DNA of 6,156 bases from Solirubrobacterales bacterium (GTDB taxonomy: Bacteria > Actinomycetota > Thermoleophilia > Solirubrobacterales > Solirubrobacteraceae), in NCBI GenBank assembly GCA_017354065.1, contig JAFMRN010000150.1:1-6156 (forward strand), in the 5' to 3' direction. The position numbers and the translations under genes are program-made. Positions 1-4,385 of the stretch are shown here, piece by piece (positions within the stretch are counted from its first letter, which is position 1; the number at the start of each line of letters is the position of its first letter). Under the pieces are notes generated by a model. The model saw nothing but the letters and a program-made list of their open reading frames with translations. It made no database searches and was not told the origin of the DNA.

Positions 1-1
1 C

Positions 2-328
2 CGGGTCAGCGTCAACCACGTGGCACACAAGATCCTGGCGCTGCTGGGCTTCAGGCATGCAGCCGAATTCCTGCACGCCTCCCTGACTCTGAACTCGGAC
101 GCGCAGTACCGCGCGGCCGCGGGCACGCTTCCCCACAGCGCAAAGGTCCCGCTGTACCTCAACTTCTCCAGCCTCGCGCCGTTGATCCCGACGTTTGCGG
201 AATTCCAGGGCGAGAGCGTCCGGGACCCGTCAGTGACCAAAGCCAAGCAGACTGTCGAGCACCACCTCCGCTACGCGATCGTCGGGACGACACCGACCGA
301 TGACCGGCTCGTGATCGGCCTCAAGTGA
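2..328 (+). CDS. C-terminal part of a DUF3352-like protein (5' end outside window)
   Basis: The frame is open from the first bases of the window to a TGA at 326-328, so this is the tail of a longer gene. The GTG at 20 has no ribosome binding site and in-frame codons continue upstream, so it is not the real start. The visible 109 residues include a stretch of the type 'LTLNSDAQYRAAAGTLP', then 'VPLYLNFSSLAPLI', and near the end 'TPTDDRLVIGLK'. This order (a residue-wise 'x-F/Y-x-A-A-x-x-LP' segment, then a strand-rich 'Y-x-D/N-x-x-x-L' segment, then a final beta strand) resembles the C-terminus of DUF3352 proteins. Those are actinobacterial proteins of unknown function, usually secreted or membrane-anchored. 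No catalytic motif is visible. It converges with glnA, with 10 bp between the two stop codons. I see no hairpin with a U-tract there. The assignment is from remembered pattern only. Confidence 0.55.
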   Translation, partial: RVSVNHVAHKILALLGFRHAAEFLHASLTLNSDAQYRAAAGTLPHSAKVPLYLNFSSLAPLIPTFAEFQGESVRDPSVTKAKQTVEHHLRYAIVGTTPTDDRLVIGLK

Positions 329-338
329 GGCCGGGCGG

Positions 339-1679
339 TCAGAGCACCGGCAGGTACCGCTCGAGCTCCCAGGGCGTGACCTGCACGCGGTAGTCGTGCC
401 ACTCCTGACGCTTGATCTCGATGTAGCGGTTGAACATGTGCTCGCCCAGGGCGCGCAGCACCAGCTCTGACTGGGAGGTCAGCTCGATCGCCTCACCGAG
501 CGTTTCGGGCAGCTCCTCGACACCCAGGCGGCGGCGCTCATCCGGGGACAGGTGATAGAGGTTCTTCTCCATCGGGTCCGGCAGCTCATAGCCGTGCTCA
601 ATGCCCTCAAGACCGGCCTGCAACAGGACCGCGAAGGTCAGGTACGGGTTGCACGCCGGATCGGGGCAGCGCAGCTCCATCCGCGTGGCGGTCTCCTTGC
701 CGGGGTGATACATCGGCACGCGCACCAGCGCGGAGCGGTTGCGCCGTGACCAGGCGACGTACACCGGCGCCTCATACCCGGGCACCAGGCGCTTGTAGGA
801 GTTGACCCACTGGGCGAAGATCGAGGAGATCTCACGCGCGTGGCGCAGCTGGCCGGCGATGAAGGCCTTGCCGACGTCAGACAGGAAGTACTTGTCATTC
901 GCGTCGTAGAAGGCGTTGCGCCCGTCCTTGAACAGGGACTGGTGGGTGTGCATACCCGACCCGTTCTTGCCGAACAGCGGCTTGGGCATGAACGTCGCGT
1001 GCAGCCCGTACTTCATCGCGTATTCCTTGACCGTGATGCGGTAGGTCATGCAGTGATCGGCCATTGCCAACGCGTCCGCATACCGCATGTCGATCTCATG
1101 CTGGGAGGGGCCGACCTCATGGTGGGAGTACTCGGTCTCGATCCCGAGTGCTTCAAGTCCCAGCACCGTGTCACGGCGTAGGTCGCTGCCGGCGTCAAGC
1201 GTGGTCAGGTCGAAGTAACCGCCCTCATCCAGTACCTCGGTTGACTTCGCATCGCGGAAGTAGAAGTACTCGAGCTCCGGCCCGACGAAGAAGTGATCGA
1301 AGCCGAGGCTTTCAGCTCGCTGCACAGCGCGGCGCAGGACGTGACGCGGATCCCCCTCATAGGGGATCCCCTCGGGCGTCTTGATGTCACAGAACATCCG
1401 CGCGACACCGTGCTCGTCCGGATGCCATGGCAGCACCGCGAACGTGCTGGGATCCGGCACCGCGATCATGTCGGATTCCTCGATCGCGTTGAAGCCGGTG
1501 ATCGACGAGCCGTCAAAGCCCATCCCGCCCTCAAACGCGTCGGCCAGCTCGGCGGCGTTGATGCTGAAGGCCTTCAGCTGCCCGAGGATGTCGGTGAACC
1601 ACAACCGGACAAAGCGGATCTGCCGCTTCTCAGCGATCGCGATGACTTCCTCGGGTCTCAGTGGGGCAGATGCGCTCAT
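339..1679 (-). CDS. glnA: Type I (alpha-like) glutamine synthetase
   Basis: Cytoplasmic enzyme that makes glutamine from glutamate, ammonia and ATP; the family forms dodecamers. The protein is 446 aa and full length for the GSI-alpha group (Bacillus GlnA about 444 aa). Visible motifs in order: N-terminal beta-grasp with 'RFVRLWFTDILG' (22-33), the FDGSS loop with catalytic Asp56, metal-binding GPELE (Glu135, Glu137), HHEVGPSQHEID (186-197), GSGMHTH (240-246, ATP/glutamate loop), VPGYEAP with flap Glu303, NRS Arg315, and RMELRCPD (333-340). The stretch 'VRVPMYHPGKETATRMELR' and 'ACNPYLTFAVLLQAG' resembles mycobacterial GlnA2. The C-terminal 'NLYHLSPDER' has Tyr375 where beta-type enzymes are adenylylated, but the length and lack of the beta insertion argue for the alpha group. 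Alanine 65 occupies the position of the Bacillus feedback residue Arg62. The ATG is preceded by GTAAGG with a 10-nt spacer. It lies 51 nt after hxlR in the same direction. Confidence 0.96.
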   Translation of the reverse strand: MSASAPLRPEEVIAIAEKRQIRFVRLWFTDILGQLKAFSINAAELADAFEGGMGFDGSSITGFNAIEESDMIAVPDPSTFAVLPWHPDEHGVARMFCDIKTPEGIPYEGDPRHVLRRAVQRAESLGFDHFFVGPELEYFYFRDAKSTEVLDEGGYFDLTTLDAGSDLRRDTVLGLEALGIETEYSHHEVGPSQHEIDMRYADALAMADHCMTYRITVKEYAMKYGLHATFMPKPLFGKNGSGMHTHQSLFKDGRNAFYDANDKYFLSDVGKAFIAGQLRHAREISSIFAQWVNSYKRLVPGYEAPVYVAWSRRNRSALVRVPMYHPGKETATRMELRCPDPACNPYLTFAVLLQAGLEGIEHGYELPDPMEKNLYHLSPDERRRLGVEELPETLGEAIELTSQSELVLRALGEHMFNRYIEIKRQEWHDYRVQVTPWELERYLPVL

Positions 1680-1700
1680 CGCGCTCGAACCTTACTTGCT

Positions 1701-1725
1701 GGCCCCGCCGGTACCACCCGGGACC
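1701..1725 (-). other. Hairpin in the hxlR-glnA gap
   Basis: In the minus-strand RNA, GGUCCC can pair with GGGGCC (one G-U pair) around a 13-nt loop that itself contains GGUACC. It sits between the hxlR stop and the glnA ribosome binding site. No U-run follows, so it is not a classical terminator. It might be an attenuator, an RNA-processing site, or simply chance in GC-rich DNA. Confidence 0.3.
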
Positions 1726-1730
1726 TGGAA

Positions 1731-2156
1731 TCAGTCACGGAGCCAACGCCTGGCCCAGCGTTGGATCTCAACCAGCGCGGGGCCCAACTCGTGGCCCATC
1801 TCAGAGAGGCCGTACTCGACCCGCACCGGCGGTCCTGACTGCACCTCACGCGAGACGATGCCGCGCTTCTCAAGCTCCTTCATCCGCTCTGACAGCAGCC
1901 GGTCTGACAGTTCCGGCACCGCGTGAGCGATCTCTGAGAAGCGCAGCGGCCCGTCCATCAGCACCGCCAGGATCGCGCCGGTCCAGCGACGCCCGACCAG
2001 CTCCACAGCCTCGTGGTAGAGCGGACAGCAGGCTTTGGGCTCCCGGCAGCCCTCAGCCGTTACGTCCGGATTGTCCGCGGCGTCAGCGTCGGGGTCGGCG
2101 CCAGACTGGTGTCCTGCGCCGGGAACCTGCTGCGATGACTGCGTAGAAGCTGACAT
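1731..2156 (-). CDS. HxlR-family winged-helix transcriptional regulator
   Basis: 141-aa DNA-binding regulator. The HxlR/DUF24 domain covers about residues 43-138: 'CPLYHEAVELVGRRWTGAIL' (44-63) matches the family start 'CP-x-x-x-A-x-x-x-I-G-x-K-W', then 'GPLRFSEIAHAVPELSDRLL' is the helix-turn-helix, and 'SGPPVRVEYGLSEMG' is the wing. Family members act as dimers and several sense electrophiles, disulfide stress or aldehydes through an N-terminal cysteine. Here Cys37, Cys43 and Cys44 cluster just before the domain, so redox or electrophile sensing is plausible but inferred. Residues 1-36 are a low-complexity Ser/Gln/Asp/Ala-rich extension not usual in the family. There is no later in-frame ATG, GTG or TTG I would prefer. 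No Shine-Dalgarno is seen before the ATG, but a TATA-rich dyad lies 7-24 nt upstream, fitting a nearly leaderless transcript. It is 32 nt after the AhpD-like gene and 51 nt before glnA. Confidence 0.93.
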   Translation of the reverse strand: MSASTQSSQQVPGAGHQSGADPDADAADNPDVTAEGCREPKACCPLYHEAVELVGRRWTGAILAVLMDGPLRFSEIAHAVPELSDRLLSERMKELEKRGIVSREVQSGPPVRVEYGLSEMGHELGPALVEIQRWARRWLRD

Positions 2157-2162
2157 TTGCGG

Positions 2163-2180
2163 GCGGAATATATAGACCGC
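2163..2180 (-). promoter_or_regulatory. 18-bp dyad with TATA core upstream of hxlR: candidate operator overlapping a -10 box
   Basis: The minus strand reads GCGGTCTATATATTCCGC. Seven of nine base pairs are symmetric about the centre at 2171/2172; only the two pairs flanking the TATATA core fail. TATATT at 2172-2167 could be a -10 element, which would place the transcript start within a few bases of the hxlR ATG (2156). No good -35 is visible. HxlR regulators bind short palindromes and often autoregulate, so this is a sensible own-operator candidate. It is striking AT-rich sequence in GC-rich surroundings. Confidence 0.5.
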
Positions 2181-2188
2181 TGTAGCGC

Positions 2189-2749
2189 TCAGGCCGCCTT
2201 CAGCGTGCGTGATTCCTCGTGGGAGCCGTCAACGGGCACGTCCCCGGCGACGTTCACCATCGCGGTGAAGGCCTCAATCGAGACCGCCGCGATGACCTCC
2301 AGCAGCTGCTCGTCACTCCAGCCGGCCTCACGGGCCTCCTCGTGGAGGTGCATCGGCGGCTTGCCGTCCTCCAACAGCCCGCGGACGTAGTGCAGCAGCG
2401 CCGCTTCCCGCAGGTCACTGGACTCGAACTCACGGGCGCGCGCGACCTCATCCAGCGCCACCCCGGCACCGCGCGCGGTACGCGAGTGCGTGACTATCCC
2501 CTGCTCGGAGCCGTAGTGCTCGGACACCGCCAGGGCGATCCGCTCCAGCGTGGGGAGTGTCAGCGTGCCGTGGCGCAACTCCGAGCGGAAGCGCGCGTAG
2601 GCGCGAAGCGCCGCCGGAGACCCGGCCAGCACGCCGAGGAAGTTGGGCAGCTGCCCGCCGCCGGACAGGGCGCCGCGCAGTACGGGCGCGGACCGCTCCG
2701 GTGCGGAGAGTTCGTCGTGGATCTGGAACCTGCTCATGAATGTTTTCAT
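2189..2749 (-). CDS. Carboxymuconolactone decarboxylase / AhpD-fold protein lacking the CxxC cysteines
   Basis: The frame allows a GTG start at 2797 (202 aa). I prefer the ATG at 2749 (186 aa) because CTGGTG precedes it with a 5-nt spacer and the extra 16 residues look non-conserved; an ATG at 2737 is also possible. Residue numbers here follow the 202-aa form. The all-helical CMD/AhpD-like signature is clear: 'LPNFLGVLAGSPAALRAY' (50-67), 'GTLTLPTLERIALAVSEHYG' (77-96), then 'SEQGIVTHS' (97-105), and 'AGWSDEQLLEVIAAVSIEAFTAMVN' at 158-182. In thiol-active members the 97-104 segment reads C-x-x-C-x-x-x-H. Here it is Ser97, Gly100, His104, so both cysteines are gone, and the protein has no cysteine anywhere. 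Peroxidase activity of the AhpD kind is therefore unlikely. It could be a decarboxylase-like or structural and ligand-binding member. It has its own promoter upstream and leads into hxlR. Confidence 0.88.
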   Translation of the reverse strand: MKTFMSRFQIHDELSAPERSAPVLRGALSGGGQLPNFLGVLAGSPAALRAYARFRSELRHGTLTLPTLERIALAVSEHYGSEQGIVTHSRTARGAGVALDEVARAREFESSDLREAALLHYVRGLLEDGKPPMHLHEEAREAGWSDEQLLEVIAAVSIEAFTAMVNVAGDVPVDGSHEESRTLKAA

Positions 2750-2754
2750 GCGAA

Positions 2755-2760
2755 CACCAG
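2755..2760 (-). promoter_or_regulatory. Ribosome binding site favouring the ATG at 2749
   Basis: The minus strand reads CTGGTG, then TTCGC, then ATG. GGTG matches the anti-Shine-Dalgarno with a 5-nt spacer. The GTG at 2797 has only AGGCGG three bases away, and the ATG at 2737 has nothing comparable. Confidence 0.45.
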
Positions 2761-2842
2761 GTGCACCGATTGATGCTGAAGGCGACCCCGGGGCCACGGA
2801 CCGCCTACACGGTTTGAGAGAAGAGGGAACTAACTCTTTGTA

Positions 2843-2870
2843 AGTCTATGCCGTCTGCCTCCTTCGTCAA
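2843..2870 (-). promoter_or_regulatory. Promoter of the AhpD-like gene
   Basis: On the minus strand TTGACG (2870-2865) is followed after 16 nt by TAGACT (2848-2843), a good match to an actinobacterial housekeeping sigma promoter. Transcription would begin near 2836 and leave an untranslated leader of about 85-90 nt to the ATG at 2749. The -10 box overlaps the inner arm of the inverted repeat at 2844-2890. Confidence 0.6.
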
Positions 2871-2890
2871 GGGGGCTACCCGGCATAGAC
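2844..2890. repeat. Perfect 10-bp inverted repeat bracketing the AhpD-like promoter
   Basis: GTCTATGCCG at 2844-2853 is matched exactly by its reverse complement CGGCATAGAC at 2881-2890. The 27-bp interval contains the -35 box and a second complementary pair, GCCTCC (2856-2861) with GGGGGC (2871-2876, one G-U pair). One arm overlaps the -10 box and the other lies just upstream of the -35 box. No U-run follows on either strand, so a pair of regulator binding sites is a better reading than a terminator. Confidence 0.6.
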
Positions 2891-2903
2891 CAGATCTAGC
2901 CAG

Positions 2904-2931
2904 CCGTCTTTAAAGAAGCCCTCAGAGACGG
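2904..2931. other. Hairpin in the intergenic stretch
   Basis: CCGTCT at 2904-2909 pairs with AGACGG at 2926-2931 over a 16-nt interval. It lies between the end of the hypothetical gene and the AhpD-like promoter. There is no U-tract on either strand. It might contribute to transcription termination, but nothing more can be said. Confidence 0.3.
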
Positions 2932-2949
2932 TCACGGGCTCTGTAAGAA

Positions 2950-2982
2950 CCTCTGTGGCGCGGCCGGATGGCCGACCGGAGG
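2950..2982 (-). terminator. Possible terminator hairpin of the hypothetical gene
   Basis: Four bases after the TAA of the hypothetical gene, the minus strand can fold into a two-part stem. CCTCCG pairs with CAGAGG on the outside (one G-U pair), and CGGCC pairs with GGCCG around a 4-nt loop on the inside, with an unpaired stretch between. TTCTTACAG follows, which is only weakly T-rich. Placement fits a terminator, but the tail is poor. Confidence 0.35.
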
Positions 2983-2986
2983 ACCG

Positions 2987-3688
2987 TTAGTGGCCGCTGA
3001 GCGTGGCCACCAGCAACAGGATCAGCCCGAGCCCGACGGCCCAAGCGGCCATCCGGTCACCGAAGCTGAAGTCCTTCAGCCGTGCAGGTAGCGCGTTCTG
3101 GGTGGTTCGCCCGCTGCGCGGAGCGGCGTAACGATCCGCAACCCGGCCGGTGATCACAACGGTCCGGCGCCCGCCGGGCTCTTCCCGTTGCAGGCTTGGG
3201 CGCGGGCCCCAGACGGACTCATCCGCGGCTGAGGAAAGCGTCGCGCCGGTGCCGGCCAGCGCCGGCAGGAAGCCGCCGGGCTGCTCAGCCATCACGCTGG
3301 TCAGGGATTTGGACTCAGGCGCGGTAATCCCCCAGATCCGGTCCTCAATCGCGTGCGCGTCAGCGCTGTCCCAGTCAAACTCGGCTACCAGCTGGGGACC
3401 GTTCTGCTCAGCTTCACGCTTGGCCACGGCCTCAGTCGCGGCCACGGGGTCGCGCCAGCGACCCAATTCGCCGGCGGAGCGTCGCGGACGCTCGGCCCGG
3501 CGGGCCGGTTCAGGTCCGCGCGGCTGCCCTGATCGCTCGGGCGCGCGCGTGTCAGCCCCACCGCGACTGATCCAGCCCTCAGGCGTCAAATCTTGCTCGG
3601 TCGATGCCCTCCGGCGCCTGGGCGTGTCTGACCAGTCGATGTCGTCCCAAAGGTCAACGCTGGAGGACGACTTTTTTGTACCCGCCAT
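2987..3688 (-). CDS. Hypothetical protein with a single C-terminal membrane anchor
   Basis: 233 aa and not a family I recognise by name. The first 75 residues are polar and low-complexity, with a Trp/Asp-rich opening (LWDDIDW, 13-19), an Arg cluster (24-27) and Pro/Arg/Glu-rich sequence, and are probably disordered. Residues 99-125 ('LVAEFDWDSADAHAIEDRIWG') look more ordered. Residues 174-182 (RRTVVITGR) precede another basic linker. The C-terminus 'DRMAAWAVGLGLILLLVATLSGH' (211-233) is one transmembrane helix with only a short tail outside. No signal peptide is seen, so the long N-terminal part should be cytoplasmic. The pattern 'ITGR...RMAAWAVxLGxxLLLVATxS' is one I associate with uncharacterised Thermoleophilia proteins. 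No clear Shine-Dalgarno precedes the ATG at 3688. It is separated from the cytochrome gene by 97 nt and from the AhpD-like gene by a promoter region, so no operon partner is implied. Confidence 0.8.
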   Translation of the reverse strand: MAGTKKSSSSVDLWDDIDWSDTPRRRRASTEQDLTPEGWISRGGADTRAPERSGQPRGPEPARRAERPRRSAGELGRWRDPVAATEAVAKREAEQNGPQLVAEFDWDSADAHAIEDRIWGITAPESKSLTSVMAEQPGGFLPALAGTGATLSSAADESVWGPRPSLQREEPGGRRTVVITGRVADRYAAPRSGRTTQNALPARLKDFSFGDRMAAWAVGLGLILLLVATLSGH

Positions 3689-3743
3689 GCAGGAGTTCTT
3701 TTAGCAGCGTCGACGGACGAATGTATGTGAGCCCGTTGGCTTT

Positions 3744-3765
3744 AAACCGCAAATTCCGGCGGCTT
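3744..3765 (-). terminator. Possible terminator hairpin downstream of the cytochrome c gene
   Basis: The minus strand reads AAGCCGC, an 8-nt loop, then GCGGTTT, a 7-bp stem with one G-U pair. It starts 20 nt after the cytochrome stop codon. The T residues are inside the stem rather than after it, so it is at best a weak terminator. A smaller CCCG/CGGG hairpin (3769-3780) lies immediately before it. The rest of the 97-nt gap shows no convincing promoter for the hypothetical gene. Confidence 0.35.
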
Positions 3766-3785
3766 AGACCCGAAACCGGGGTGTC

Positions 3786-4316
3786 CTAGGGGTGCCCGGC
3801 GACCTTTGAGACGAACTGCGCAACGTCAGTTGCGTCCTGGCCTTGCACAACGTCGGCCGGCATCGTGCCCTCACCGAGGCAGCTCTGAGCCTGCTGGCCG
3901 GCGCCCGGTTTGGCCAGGCAGCCGTGCGCGAGCGTGTTCAGCACCAGGGACTGGGAGGGCTTGATCTGGTCCAGGTTGGGACCGGTCTTGCCGACGGCGC
4001 TGGCAGCGGCGAGCGTGTGGCACACCGCGCAGTGCTGACCGAACAGCTGCCGGCCCTGGACCTGGGCGCTGGTCAGTTTGACGCCGGCGACGTCAGCCTT
4101 GGCGCGGTCATGGTTGCCGATCAGGAAGATCAGCGGGACCACGACGCCGAACCCGACGAAGGTCACCGCACATACGGCGTAGGTGGCGATCTTGGCGGCC
4201 TGTGACTGCGACAGGATCGCGTTGGTGACGGGCGTCAGCTTGCCGCGCGGCGCGGCCCAGGCGATGAGCGCCGCCAGTCCGGTGAAGACGACGGCGATAA
4301 TGATTACGGCGACCAT
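3786..4316 (-). CDS. Membrane-anchored mono-heme cytochrome c
   Basis: 176 aa. Two N-terminal transmembrane helices are visible, about residues 2-22 and 42-67, followed by a class I cytochrome c domain (about 80-175). The heme-binding motif is CAVCH (96-100), with Cys96 and Cys99 for the thioether bonds and His100 as axial ligand. 'GPNL' (112-115) follows at the usual spacing, and Met152 in 'GTMPA' is the expected second ligand. The heme domain must be on the outside of the membrane, which with two helices puts the N-terminus outside as well. An extra pair, Cys133 and Cys146, could form a disulfide next to the Met ligand. The likely role is electron transfer in a respiratory chain; the partner is unknown since no oxidase or bc complex gene is in view. 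It starts 65 nt after dnaE2 without a clear Shine-Dalgarno. No functional tie to dnaE2 is evident. Confidence 0.92.
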   Translation of the reverse strand: MVAVIIIAVVFTGLAALIAWAAPRGKLTPVTNAILSQSQAAKIATYAVCAVTFVGFGVVVPLIFLIGNHDRAKADVAGVKLTSAQVQGRQLFGQHCAVCHTLAAASAVGKTGPNLDQIKPSQSLVLNTLAHGCLAKPGAGQQAQSCLGEGTMPADVVQGQDATDVAQFVSKVAGHP

Positions 4317-4340
4317 GTGGGCCGGGACATTATCGTGGAG

Positions 4341-4385
4341 CGCCGCCGAACGTCGCCCTCATCGCCACCGAACGTCCCGCCTCAT
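4341..4385. repeat. Two-copy 22/23-bp tandem repeat across the dnaE2 stop codon
   Basis: Two imperfect units lie head to tail: 4341-4362 and 4363-4385, each of the form CGCC(G/A)CCGAACGTC followed by a C-rich spacer and CTCAT. A third, more diverged start (CGCCGCCG) follows at 4386 inside the dnaE2 coding end. The dnaE2 TGA falls in the ATGAG of the second unit. It looks like a local slippage duplication and lies directly upstream of the cytochrome gene. Confidence 0.6.

Noticed and set aside
20..22. GTG as a start codon for the leftmost gene
   Set aside because: The frame is open upstream to the window edge, no ribosome binding site precedes it, and the product looks like a C-terminal piece.
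553..570. Tyr375 of glutamine synthetase as an adenylylation site
   Set aside because: Alpha-type enzymes also carry a tyrosine here (NIY in Bacillus); the protein's length and lack of the beta-type insertion do not support this control. It was left open rather than claimed.
1293..1926. Two long open frames on the + strand across the start of glnA and the end of hxlR
   Set aside because: They lie antisense to two well-supported genes, give Arg/Ser/Pro-rich products without recognisable domains, and are expected in GC-rich DNA.
2844..2890. The inverted repeat as an intrinsic terminator
   Set aside because: No U-run follows either arm, and a good promoter lies between and within the arms.
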